DNA from: Corticibacter populi
Lineage (GTDB): Bacteria > Pseudomonadota > Gammaproteobacteria > Burkholderiales > Burkholderiaceae_C
Length of the DNA: 64,000 nucleotides
NCBI RefSeq assembly: GCF_004217315.1
Contig: NZ_SGWR01000004.1
Location: 392,718 to 456,717, forward strand
Direction of reading: 5' to 3'
Below are positions 9,273 to 16,893 of the stretch, one piece after another (positions within the stretch are counted from its first letter, which is position 1; each line of letters begins with the position of its first letter). The notes under the pieces were generated by a model. It ran no database searches, was not told where the DNA came from, and saw only the letters and a program-made list of their open reading frames with translations. A program made the position numbers and the translations under genes.

Positions 9273-9508
9273 GCACGACCAGGAAACTGCGTCTGGGGCC
9301 GCTGCCCAAAATGGAGAGCGTGAAGTTGACCTTCACTTGCCCGGCCAGCCTGAAAGCCGACCTCGACCGCTACGCCGCGCTGCACGCGCAGGCGTATGGC
9401 GAGGCCGTGGATGCCACGACGCTGATCCCGCATATGCTGGAGGCGTTCATGGGTGGGGATCGGTGGTTTAAAAGAGAGCAAAACAAAAAATCTGCCATCG
9501 AACCGTGA
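9269..9508 (+). CDS. DUF2274 family small protein at the end of the trb operon
   Basis: 79-residue protein of the DUF2274 type regularly found directly after trbI in Tn4371-like elements. The N-terminus RKLRLGPLPKMESVKLTF and the segment LKADLDRYAALHAQAYGE look like a ribbon-helix-helix-like fold, so a DNA-binding role is possible but unproven. Translationally coupled to trbI (ATGA overlap). It ends 35 bases before the convergent MFS gene, which makes this the apparent end of the conjugation module. Confidence 0.8.
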   Translation: MSTTRKLRLGPLPKMESVKLTFTCPASLKADLDRYAALHAQAYGEAVDATTLIPHMLEAFMGGDRWFKREQNKKSAIEP

Positions 9509-9542
9509 TGCCGACGCATAAATCGTCATCAGCAAACGCGCG

Positions 9543-10736
9543 TCAACGATTGTTGTCGCCTAGCTTGATGCCCAGCGACCATGCCGCCATCGCGATGATG
9601 AAGATCGCGAAGAACTGCGCGGCCGGGAGAAATCCCAGGTGCTGGGCAGCGTAACCTGCAGCCATTGCCAAAAGCGCGTTGGGCAGGTAGCTGGCAATGT
9701 AGAAGGCCGAAACCAGTCCGGCGCGTTCCTCCGCCCGCGCCTGTGTCACCAGGCTGCGCAGCACACCCAGGAATCCGCCACCGAAGCCGATGCCTGTCGG
9801 CAGCGATCCCAGCAGGATCAGAATTGGGCTGTGCAGCACCGTGCCAGCTAAAACCAAGGCCGTGCCAGCGATGATCGTCAGCCCAGCCCAACGACGTGCG
9901 TCCGCCGCAGACCGGTTGCGCAACAGCAGTACCGCTGCTGCTCCCGCTAGTGTCATGACCCCGACTGCAGCGCCACTCAGCCATGCCATGGACGGGGTGG
10001 ATGCCATTTCATGGAAGAGTCCTGGCAACAGTGAGAGGAACAGCGCGCCCAAACCCCAAACCGCCACATTCAGCGGAAGAATGCGCACGAAAGTCGAGCG
10101 CAAGCCACGCGGAATCTCGATCCTTGGCCGCAGCGACCAGCCATTACTGCGGCGATCAGGGAACGTTTCTGCAGACACCAGCGTCCGGACGAGCTGAATC
10201 AGGCTGATACCAATTGCAATGGCGTACACGAGGCGCATAGGAAGTGGCGCGAACTGGACCAATGCGCCAGCCCCGAGTGCGCCCACGGCCATGCCGACCA
10301 TAGGCGCCAGGCTATTAATCAGTGCGCCGGTCTTTTGATCCACATCCAACAGCGCTGCAGCCACGGCAGTGGTCGCGATTCCGGTGGCGAAACCTTGCAC
10401 CAGCCGTGCGGCAACCAGCCAGTGGCCGCTGTCCGCAACCAGGAACATGACCATCGCGACGCACTGAACCATGAGAGCCGCCACGATGACCGCGCGCCTG
10501 CCGAAATGGTTGGACAGTGCGCCCAAGAAAAGCAGAGAGAGCAGCAGTGCGCCGACATAGGCAGCGAAGATCACACTGATCAGGAAGGCCGAGACTCCCC
10601 AACTGGCCTGATACAGCGGAAAAAGCGGGGTCGTCATGCCCGACGCCGCAAAGAACAGAATGATGGTCAGGCCGTGCAGCGCCAACGAGGCCGTTGTGCC
10701 TCCGCTGGCTGGCCGTGTGTGCTGAAGAGTAGTCAT
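9543..10736 (-). CDS. MFS efflux transporter
   Basis: 397-residue major facilitator with about 12 hydrophobic segments, of the drug:H+ antiporter-like type. The loop 2-3 signature is present as LGALSNHFGRRAVIVAA at about residues 75-91. It is divergent from a TetR-type regulator (start at 10853 or 10820), and the intergenic space holds two near-identical palindromic operators, so expression is very likely repressed by that regulator and induced by an exported or toxic ligand. Substrate not identifiable from sequence. Confidence 0.85.
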   Translation of the reverse strand: MTTLQHTRPASGGTTASLALHGLTIILFFAASGMTTPLFPLYQASWGVSAFLISVIFAAYVGALLLSLLFLGALSNHFGRRAVIVAALMVQCVAMVMFLVADSGHWLVAARLVQGFATGIATTAVAAALLDVDQKTGALINSLAPMVGMAVGALGAGALVQFAPLPMRLVYAIAIGISLIQLVRTLVSAETFPDRRSNGWSLRPRIEIPRGLRSTFVRILPLNVAVWGLGALFLSLLPGLFHEMASTPSMAWLSGAAVGVMTLAGAAAVLLLRNRSAADARRWAGLTIIAGTALVLAGTVLHSPILILLGSLPTGIGFGGGFLGVLRSLVTQARAEERAGLVSAFYIASYLPNALLAMAAGYAAQHLGFLPAAQFFAIFIIAMAAWSLGIKLGDNNR

Positions 10737-10754
10737 AACATGTCGCCTTCGATA

Positions 10755-10773
10755 AAAGCTAAAATATTGCTTT
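10755..10773. promoter_or_regulatory. Palindromic operator 1 (AAAGC-N9-GCTTT)
   Basis: AAAGC TAAAATATT GCTTT, extended by one more matching pair on each side. It lies 19 bases upstream of the MFS start. It shares arm sequence and 9-base spacing with the second copy at 10793, 38 bases away centre to centre. Likely TetR-family binding site. Confidence 0.7.
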
Positions 10774-10792
10774 TGAGACGTACTCTACCACT

Positions 10793-10811
10793 AAAGCTAA
10801 TTATTTGCTTT
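10793..10811. promoter_or_regulatory. Palindromic operator 2 (AAAGC-N9-GCTTT)
   Basis: AAAGC TAATTATTT GCTTT, also extended by one pair (T...A). It lies just upstream of the alternative TTG start (10820) and 42 bases upstream of ATG 10853 of the TetR gene. This suggests autoregulation together with control of the divergent transporter. Confidence 0.7.
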
Positions 10812-10852
10812 AGTGGCGATTGGCTTTGAAGCGACAGCTATCGGGACACACC

Positions 10853-11476
10853 ATGAAAGATGCAGGGCTTTCCTTGAAGAATCAGACGGATGCGACCCAG
10901 CTGGTAGGCAGTCGTCCCGGTGGCCGTGCCGCACGTATACAGGCGGTCGTGCTGGAGGCAGTGGAGTCGCTCAAGAAGGAAAAGCCCACGGCTGAAATCA
11001 CCGTGCCGATGATCGCCGCCCGGGCAAATGTGACGCCTTCGACGATCTACCGCCGTTGGGGCGGTGTGGCACCGTTGTTAGCCGATGTGGCGGTGCGCCA
11101 GTTCCAGGCCGATGCGCTACCGCCTGATAGTGGCGACTGGCGCAAGGATCTGTCGACATGGCTAGAGCAGTTTGTCGACGAGATGGGCTCCGGGCCGGGC
11201 CGTGACTTGCTGCGCGAAGCGCTGGCGCTAGGCAATACTGGGCGGGCGGGACAATGTACAGAATGCATCCTCAGCACCCTGGACAGCATCATCGCCAGAG
11301 GTGTGGAGCAAGGCGCTTCGCCCCCCGACTCGCAGAGACTGCTCGATCAGGTGGTGGCGCCAGTGATCTATCGCATTCTGTTTACGCCCAAGTCACCGGA
11401 TATCGCTTACGCCACGGGCCTGCTGGATGAGTGTCTTGCGCAAGCGGCATCACAATCGGCACGAAAAACAGCGTGA
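10853..11476 (+). CDS. TetR/AcrR family transcriptional regulator
   Basis: 207 residues from ATG 10853. A TTG at 10820 would add 11 residues but abuts the operator. N-terminal helix-turn-helix in the region ITVPMIAARANVTPSTIYRRWGG (about residues 50-72), followed by the alpha-helical ligand/dimerisation domain with a C-terminal type seen in TetR_C regulators. It is divergent from an MFS exporter with twin operators between, so it is most likely the local repressor of that exporter. Confidence 0.85.
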   Translation: MKDAGLSLKNQTDATQLVGSRPGGRAARIQAVVLEAVESLKKEKPTAEITVPMIAARANVTPSTIYRRWGGVAPLLADVAVRQFQADALPPDSGDWRKDLSTWLEQFVDEMGSGPGRDLLREALALGNTGRAGQCTECILSTLDSIIARGVEQGASPPDSQRLLDQVVAPVIYRILFTPKSPDIAYATGLLDECLAQAASQSARKTA

Positions 11477-11531
11477 CAAGCAGCCGTAAGACGATGCAGC
11501 GATTGCTGACGATTTGCTTGTCAACTGCTGC

Positions 11532-11942
11532 TCAAGCCAGTTCCAGCGTGAAGCGGGGATGGCTCGCGATGACCTGACAGATTTGCTCAAAGTACGTCGG
11601 GCCGTGGCCGGCCTCCAAGGCATGCAGTGTTCCCAGCCAGTGCTTGTGGTTGAAGGTGTCAGGGCGGGCCAATTTATCGAGGTAGTGGGCACGTGTGGCG
11701 GCGACATCGAGTCTGGAGCGACTGTGTTCGGCATTCAGCCAGCGCAGCCTCACTGGCGCATTGCCTTGCGCTGCGCCATACCCGCCGTAGAGCATGTCGT
11801 TCAAGGCATCCAGGCTGGCGCCCAGTTGCCAGTCTTCCTGCGCCATGAAGACGCGATTGATTTCAGCGTAGAAGCCCGCGATGCTATCTATGCGGGCACC
11901 GTCGATTGTCAGTGTGTGTTCGGGGGAGTTCGTTTGAGTCAT
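11532..11942 (-). CDS. Barstar-family ribonuclease inhibitor-like protein
   Basis: 136 residues. The stretch TIDGARIDSIAGFYAEINRVF, followed by the LGASLDALNDMLYGGYG block and the C-terminal YFEQICQVIASHP, matches the barstar (barnase inhibitor) family layout. That family consists of small cytoplasmic proteins that bind and neutralise a secreted or polymorphic-toxin RNase. No barnase-like or other toxin gene is adjacent: neighbours are the TetR gene (tail to tail) and the AraC gene upstream on the same strand. The immunity role is inferred from the family only; it may be an orphan immunity gene. Confidence 0.7.
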   Translation of the reverse strand: MTQTNSPEHTLTIDGARIDSIAGFYAEINRVFMAQEDWQLGASLDALNDMLYGGYGAAQGNAPVRLRWLNAEHSRSRLDVAATRAHYLDKLARPDTFNHKHWLGTLHALEAGHGPTYFEQICQVIASHPRFTLELA

Positions 11943-12015
11943 GCATCAGTGGCTGTAAAGTGAAGCCGCCTTATGGTTCGAAGTTGCGGCAGGTTGGTGG
12001 ATTGCCCAGCGCGCA

Positions 12016-12963
12016 TCAATGCATCGCCGCGGCCTCCACAAGCTGGGCGGGCTCCATCAGCGCAAATGCCGAGCGCATTTCGCGGACCTCCTCGCCGGGG
12101 CTGCGGCCGAACAGGCGCTTGAACTCCCGGTTGAACTGCGAGGGGCTTTCGTAGCCGACGCGCACCGCAGCGCCAGCGGCGGTGACATGGTCGCGGATCA
12201 TCATCAGCCGTGCCTGGTGTAGCCGCACCGACTTGATGTACTGGATGGGCGAGGTGGCAGCCACAGTCTTGAAATGCGCATGAAAGGCCGGCACGCTCAG
12301 GCCCGCCTCGCGCGCCAGCGCGGCTACGTCCAGCGGCTGGGCGTAGTCGTTGTGGATGCGCCGCAGCACGCGTGCGATGCGGCCGAAGTTGCCGTGGCTG
12401 GCCAGGGCTGCGCGGATGGCGCCGCCTTGTTCTCCAAGCAACACGCGGAAGCACAACTCCCGCACGATGGCCGGGCCCAGCACCCGCGCTTCCAGTGGCG
12501 AGCGCAAGGTGCGCAGCAGACGCACGGTGGTGTCGGCCAGTGTGGCGTCCAAGGGCGTCGAGACGATGCCAGCGGGCGCCGTGGACGTGGCGCTGGCTTG
12601 TTGATCGACTTCGATGACCAAGTCGGCTACAGCGGTCATGTCCAGACGTACTGACACCGCCAGCAAGGGCTCGTCGGGGCTGGCATCGGTTTCGGTGGAA
12701 AACGGCAGCGGCACCGACAGCACCAGATAGTGTTGAGGATCGTAGTGGTAGACCCGGTCTGCTAGGTAGCCGCGCTTGTGGCCTTGGCAGACGATGACGA
12801 TGCTCGGCTCGTACAGCACAGGTGTGCGGCCCAATGGCCGGTCGGCGCGCATCAGGCGCACGCCGTCGAGCAGCGAGCGGGTATGGCCTTCCTGCGGGGC
12901 CAGTTGCAGGATCAATTCGGCCATTTCCGCTTGCCGTGACATATCGGGTTGCGCATGGGGCAT
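12016..12963 (-). CDS. AraC family transcriptional regulator
   Basis: 315 residues from ATG 12963, which has a GAAGG element 7 bases upstream. Longer forms starting at 13005 or 13047 are open but lack a ribosome site and would run over an inverted repeat. The N-terminal AraC_N-type sensor domain contains PSIVIVCQGHKRGYL. The C-terminal double helix-turn-helix includes LDVAALAREAGLSVPAFHAHF and GYESPSQFNREFKRLFG. It is divergent from three short-chain dehydrogenase genes that it probably controls. Confidence 0.87.
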   Translation of the reverse strand: MPHAQPDMSRQAEMAELILQLAPQEGHTRSLLDGVRLMRADRPLGRTPVLYEPSIVIVCQGHKRGYLADRVYHYDPQHYLVLSVPLPFSTETDASPDEPLLAVSVRLDMTAVADLVIEVDQQASATSTAPAGIVSTPLDATLADTTVRLLRTLRSPLEARVLGPAIVRELCFRVLLGEQGGAIRAALASHGNFGRIARVLRRIHNDYAQPLDVAALAREAGLSVPAFHAHFKTVAATSPIQYIKSVRLHQARLMMIRDHVTAAGAAVRVGYESPSQFNREFKRLFGRSPGEEVREMRSAFALMEPAQLVEAAAMH

Positions 12964-12999
12964 GCCGTTACCTTCGGGGATGATGATATGGCTATATTT

Positions 13000-13055
13000 T
13001 TGCATCATATTGCCTTGTAAAAGTATTTCATAAATAGGATTGGGCAATGATGCAA
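13000..13055. promoter_or_regulatory. Inverted repeat in the araC/SDR divergent promoter
   Basis: Left arm TTGCATCATATTGCC (13000-13014) and right arm GGCAATGATGCAA (13043-13055) are reverse complements apart from a 2-base insertion, 28 bases apart. The position between the divergent genes suggests the AraC-type regulator's binding region. Confidence 0.5.
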
Positions 13056-13159
13056 GAGGTATCGACCTAGTCCGTCCAGGCCCTCGTCTCTACGATTTCA
13101 CCTTGTTCGCAACCCCTTGGCTTGCCCTTGCGCAGGCCAAGAAAGCACAAGGAGAAATC

Positions 13160-13903
13160 ATGCAATCCATCGCATCGGTCACCGCCAAGGTCATCGTGCT
13201 CACCGGTGCCAGCAGCGGCATTGGCGAGGCCACGGCCCGCCATCTGGCGCGACAGGGCCACTACCTTTACATCGGCGCGCGCCGCCTGGACCGGCTCACC
13301 GCCCTGCAGGATGAACTGCGTGCCGAGGGCGGCCATGTTGAGGCGGTGCAACTGGACGTCACGCGCCCTGAGGATCTGCAAGCGATCGTTTCCCAGGCCC
13401 ATGCCGCGCACGGACGGATCGACGTCCTCGTCAACAACGCCGGCGTCATGCCGCTGTCGCCGCTGGCCGCGCTCAAGATCGACGAGTGGAACCGCACGCT
13501 GGACGTCAACGTGCGTGGCGTACTGCACGGCATTGCTGCCGTTCTGCCGATCATGCAGGCGCAAGGCCAGGGGCACATCGTCAATATCGCCTCGGTCGGC
13601 GCCCATCAGGTGTGGCCGTCTTCGGCGGTCTATTGCGCCAGCAAGTTCGCGGTGCGCGCTATCTCCGATGGCCTGCGCCAGGAGACCGATGCCATCCGCG
13701 TCACGCTGGTCAGCCCCGGCGTGGTCGAGTCCGAGCTGGCCGACCACATCACCGACGAGACGACACGTGCAGCCATGCGCGACTTCCGCCGCATCGCCTT
13801 GCCGCCGCAGGCCGTGGCGCAGGCCATCGCCTACGCGATCGCGCAACCCGATGACGTGGACGTGAGCGAGCTCATCGTGCGTCCCACGGCCAGTCCGTAT
13901 TGA
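13160..13903 (+). CDS. Short-chain dehydrogenase/reductase (SDR) 1
   Basis: 247 residues from ATG 13160, which is preceded by AAGGAG. Classical SDR: cofactor motif TGASSGIG at about residues 14-21, NNAG at about 86-89, catalytic Ser in the IASVGAH segment and the YCASK active-site Tyr/Lys at about 153-157. Residues ARRLDR after beta-2 suggest NADP(H) preference. First of three consecutive SDR genes transcribed away from the AraC regulator. Substrate unknown. Confidence 0.88.
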   Translation: MQSIASVTAKVIVLTGASSGIGEATARHLARQGHYLYIGARRLDRLTALQDELRAEGGHVEAVQLDVTRPEDLQAIVSQAHAAHGRIDVLVNNAGVMPLSPLAALKIDEWNRTLDVNVRGVLHGIAAVLPIMQAQGQGHIVNIASVGAHQVWPSSAVYCASKFAVRAISDGLRQETDAIRVTLVSPGVVESELADHITDETTRAAMRDFRRIALPPQAVAQAIAYAIAQPDDVDVSELIVRPTASPY

Positions 13904-13935
13904 TCCTGACATCTATTCATTCACAAGGAGTTTTC

Positions 13936-14703
13936 ATGTCAGAAGCCAACATTTCCTCACTAACCCTGCCGTTTGCCGGGCGCGTAGCCATCGTTACCGG
14001 CGCCGCCAGCGGCATCGGCCTGGCAACCGTCGAGCTGCTGCATCGCCAAGGCGCGCGCATTGTCGCAGTCGGTCGTGGCGACAACGTCAACGCCCTGGCG
14101 CGCGAGGGCGTGGTGCCCGTAGTGGCCGACGTGGCGCAGGAGGCCAGCGCCGCGCTGGCCGTGAAGACAGCCATCGAGCAATTCGGCCGCCTGGACATCC
14201 TGGTCAACAACGCCGGCATCATCATCAACCGGCCCGTGGCCGAGATGAGCCTGGAGGAGTGGAACCAGGTGCTGGCGGTCAATGCCACTGGAGCGTTCCT
14301 GTTCTCCCGGGCGGCCATGCGTCCGATGATGGCGGCGGGCAGCGGTGCCATCGTCAACATCGGTTCCTACGCTTGCTACCAGAGCTTTGCCGGCATCGCT
14401 GCCTACGCCGCGTCCAAGGGCGCGCTGGCACAACTGACTCGCACCCTCGCGCTGGAAGCGATCAGCCACGGCATCCGCGTCAACGCGGTCGGCTCGGGCG
14501 ATGCGGTCACCAACATCACCAATGCCATCCAGTCCGACGGTCAGGCCTACCTGGCCGAACATGGACGCAAGGCGCCCATCGGCCGCGCCGCGCGTCCCGA
14601 GGAAATCGCGCAAGTCGCAGCCTTCCTGGCCTCGGACCAGGCCAGCTACATCGTTGGCGCGGTGGTCATGGCCGACGGCGGCATGAGCGTAGCCATTCAG
14701 TAA
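13936..14703 (+). CDS. Short-chain dehydrogenase/reductase (SDR) 2
   Basis: 255 residues from ATG 13936 behind AAGGAG. Classical SDR with TGAASGIG, NNAG, catalytic Ser in VNIGSYA and the YAASK motif, ending in the typical VGAVVMADGG of FabG-like reductases. It lies 32 bases after SDR 1, probably in the same transcript. Substrate not identifiable. Confidence 0.87.
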   Translation: MSEANISSLTLPFAGRVAIVTGAASGIGLATVELLHRQGARIVAVGRGDNVNALAREGVVPVVADVAQEASAALAVKTAIEQFGRLDILVNNAGIIINRPVAEMSLEEWNQVLAVNATGAFLFSRAAMRPMMAAGSGAIVNIGSYACYQSFAGIAAYAASKGALAQLTRTLALEAISHGIRVNAVGSGDAVTNITNAIQSDGQAYLAEHGRKAPIGRAARPEEIAQVAAFLASDQASYIVGAVVMADGGMSVAIQ

Positions 14704-14740
14704 CGCAACCCATATTTCAACCTCACAGGAGTTTTCATCC

Positions 14741-15598
14741 ATGCAACAACAAGCCCATCCTTCCAAGGTCTGGTTCATCACGGGTGCAGCACGCGGCATC
14801 GGCCTGTCTCTGGCCCGCCAGGCGCTCGCGCGGGGCGATGCCGTGGCAGCCACCTCGCGCACGCTGGCCAGCCTGCAACAGGCCTTTGGTGACAGCGACA
14901 AGCAGTTGCTGCCGTTGGAAGTGGATCTGGTCAAAGAAACCAGCGTTCAGGCCGCCATTGACAAGACCGTCGCCACCTTCGGCCGCATGGACTGCGTGGT
15001 CAACAACGCCGGCTATGGCCAGCAGGGCACCATCGAGGCGCTGAGCGATGCCGAGCTGCGCCGCAACTTCGACGTCAACGTGTTCGCGCCGCTGCACGTG
15101 CTGCGCCATGCGTTGCCGCATCTGCGCGCCCAGCGCGGCGGGCACGTGTTCAACGTGGCGTCCATCGTCGGCTTCCAGGGCGGCTATGCGGGCTGGGGCA
15201 GCTACGTGGCCTCCAAGTTCGCCATCGCTGGCCTGACCGAGACCTTGGCCGCCGAACTGGCCGAGCTGGGTATCAAGGCCACCGTGGTCTATCCCGGCCC
15301 GGTGCGCACTGGTTTCCTGTCCAAGGACACACTGGTGGTGGCCAAGCGTTCGATCGCTGACTACACCGAGGCGCAGGCCTCGCTGGATCTGCACTTGAAC
15401 GGCCTGGACGGCAAGCAGGCAGGCGACCCAGAAAAAGTGGCCACGCTGATCCTGCAAGCCGCAACCGTTGCCGAGCCGCCGGTGCACCTGTTCGCGGGCA
15501 AGATCGCCAACACGCTGGCCGAGCAGAAGATGCAGGCAGTGCGCAAGGATCTTCAAGCCTGGCGCGGCGCATCCGATGCCACGGATTTCGCCGAGTAA
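14741..15598 (+). CDS. Short-chain dehydrogenase/reductase (SDR) 3
   Basis: 285-residue SDR of the longer type: TGAARGIG near residues 14-21, NNAGYG near 88-93, Ser in NVASIVGF, and YVASK as catalytic Tyr/Lys. Preceded by AGGAG at 14727. It follows SDR 2 by 37 bases and is probably cotranscribed with it under AraC control. Function beyond NAD(P)-dependent oxidoreduction cannot be told. Confidence 0.87.
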   Translation: MQQQAHPSKVWFITGAARGIGLSLARQALARGDAVAATSRTLASLQQAFGDSDKQLLPLEVDLVKETSVQAAIDKTVATFGRMDCVVNNAGYGQQGTIEALSDAELRRNFDVNVFAPLHVLRHALPHLRAQRGGHVFNVASIVGFQGGYAGWGSYVASKFAIAGLTETLAAELAELGIKATVVYPGPVRTGFLSKDTLVVAKRSIADYTEAQASLDLHLNGLDGKQAGDPEKVATLILQAATVAEPPVHLFAGKIANTLAEQKMQAVRKDLQAWRGASDATDFAE

Positions 15599-15664
15599 TA
15601 TCGCACGAGGGCGGGCGCGCGGCTGGGTGCTGCGTGCCTCTCCGGTGCATCAGGAGATCACACC

Positions 15665-16222
15665 ATGCTCAATGAGTTGCCCGCTGAAAAGGCCTACCGC
15701 ATCCTCGAATCCGGTCCCATCGTGCTGGTCGCCACGCGCGGAGTCGATGGTCGCGCCAACCTGATGACGATGGGTTTTCACATGATGATGCAGCACGATC
15801 CACCCTTGGTCGGTGCGGTCATCGGCCCCTGGGACCATAGCCACCGGGCGCTGTCGGAGACGGGCGAATGCGTGCTGGCGGTGCCGACGGTGGATCTGGC
15901 CGAGACGGTGGTGGACATCGGCAACTGCTCGGGCGATGCACTCGACAAGTTCGCGCATTTCGGTCTGACGCCCGCGCAAGCACACGCGGTGGATGCACCG
16001 CTGGTGCGCGAGTGCTGGGCCAACCTGGAATGCCGTGTCGTCGACGATGACTGGACACGCCGCTACAACCTGTGGGTGCTGGAGGTCCAGCGCATCTGGA
16101 TCGACACTGCGCGCAAGGAAACGCGGTTGATCCATCACCAGGGCGACGGCCGTTTCAGCGTCGATGGAAACACGCTCGACTTGGGCGAGCGCATGACCAA
16201 GTGGCGCTACTTGATGCGCTGA
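15665..16222 (+). CDS. Flavin reductase-like (FMN-binding split barrel) protein
   Basis: 185 residues. The opening GPIVLVATRGVDGRANLMTMGFHMMM and the middle GNCSGDALDKFAHFGLTP correspond to the flavin-reductase-like split-barrel family (FMN binding, often NAD(P)H:flavin oxidoreductase activity). It follows the three SDR genes by 66 bases with an AGGAG upstream and is likely the last gene of that operon. The exact electron partner is unknown. Confidence 0.75.
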   Translation: MLNELPAEKAYRILESGPIVLVATRGVDGRANLMTMGFHMMMQHDPPLVGAVIGPWDHSHRALSETGECVLAVPTVDLAETVVDIGNCSGDALDKFAHFGLTPAQAHAVDAPLVRECWANLECRVVDDDWTRRYNLWVLEVQRIWIDTARKETRLIHHQGDGRFSVDGNTLDLGERMTKWRYLMR

Positions 16223-16423
16223 CGTCCCAGACCACTCAGGCGGCGACAGGCCAGCATCGCCTATGTGACGGGCCGATCCAGGCCAGGGTAGGTACAGCCC
16301 TCCAACTGGTCGCTCGCCGGTGCCGGCATTCATCGTGGATGGAAGTGCTTGATGCTTTGCTCGGACCTGTAAGAGAGCGGGCGGTAAGCCCGGCCGTGAG
16401 TTGACTGGCAACAATGATTTTGT

Positions 16424-16464
16424 TCAAATATGGATGATTAATTGTAAAATAACTTCATATTTGA
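16424..16464. promoter_or_regulatory. hipBA operator-like inverted repeat
   Basis: Perfect 9-base arms TCAAATATG (16424-16432) and CATATTTGA (16456-16464), centred in an A+T-rich stretch 12 bases before the hipB start. HipB-type antitoxins bind paired palindromes in their own promoter, so autoregulation is likely. Confidence 0.55.
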
Positions 16465-16476
16465 TAGGTAAATTCC

Positions 16477-16893
16477 ATGCCATCCTCTGTGCAAAAACGC
16501 TCCGGCGCACAGGTCGCATTGCCGCAGCCGGTTGAGCGCGCGCTTCGTCGTCTGGGGCAGGACATCTCTACGGCACGTCGCATGCGCCGACTGAGCCAGG
16601 AAGACCTGGCTCAGCGCATCGGCACGTCGCTAAGTACCGTCAGACGCATGGAGGAGGGCTATCCCGGCACCGCCCTGCATACCTTCCTGCGCGCCTTGCA
16701 GGTGCTAGGCCGCCTGGATGCGGTGCTCAAGATGATGGCCATGGAAAACGACGTGTTGGGCATGGAGCTGGTGCGAGAGCAGTTGCCGCAAAGGGTGAGG
16801 ACTTCCTCCAGAAGCAAGCGGCAGGCTCGTCAGCCCGCAGCGGCCAGTGAAGGTGGCCCCCATGCCGGCACCGATGAACTGGAGGGCTTCTGA
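16477..16893 (+). CDS. hipB: HipB-like XRE-family antitoxin
   Basis: 138 residues. Helix-turn-helix of the XRE/Cro type at about residues 25-75 (DISTARRMRRLSQEDLAQRI followed by TSLSTVRRMEEG), then a basic tail. Its stop overlaps the hipA start by one base (TGATG), typical of type II antitoxin-toxin pairs. It should neutralise HipA and repress the promoter, where an inverted repeat is present just upstream. Longer than E. coli HipB (88 residues) because of the C-terminal Lys/Arg-rich extension. Confidence 0.85.
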   Translation: MPSSVQKRSGAQVALPQPVERALRRLGQDISTARRMRRLSQEDLAQRIGTSLSTVRRMEEGYPGTALHTFLRALQVLGRLDAVLKMMAMENDVLGMELVREQLPQRVRTSSRSKRQARQPAAASEGGPHAGTDELEGF

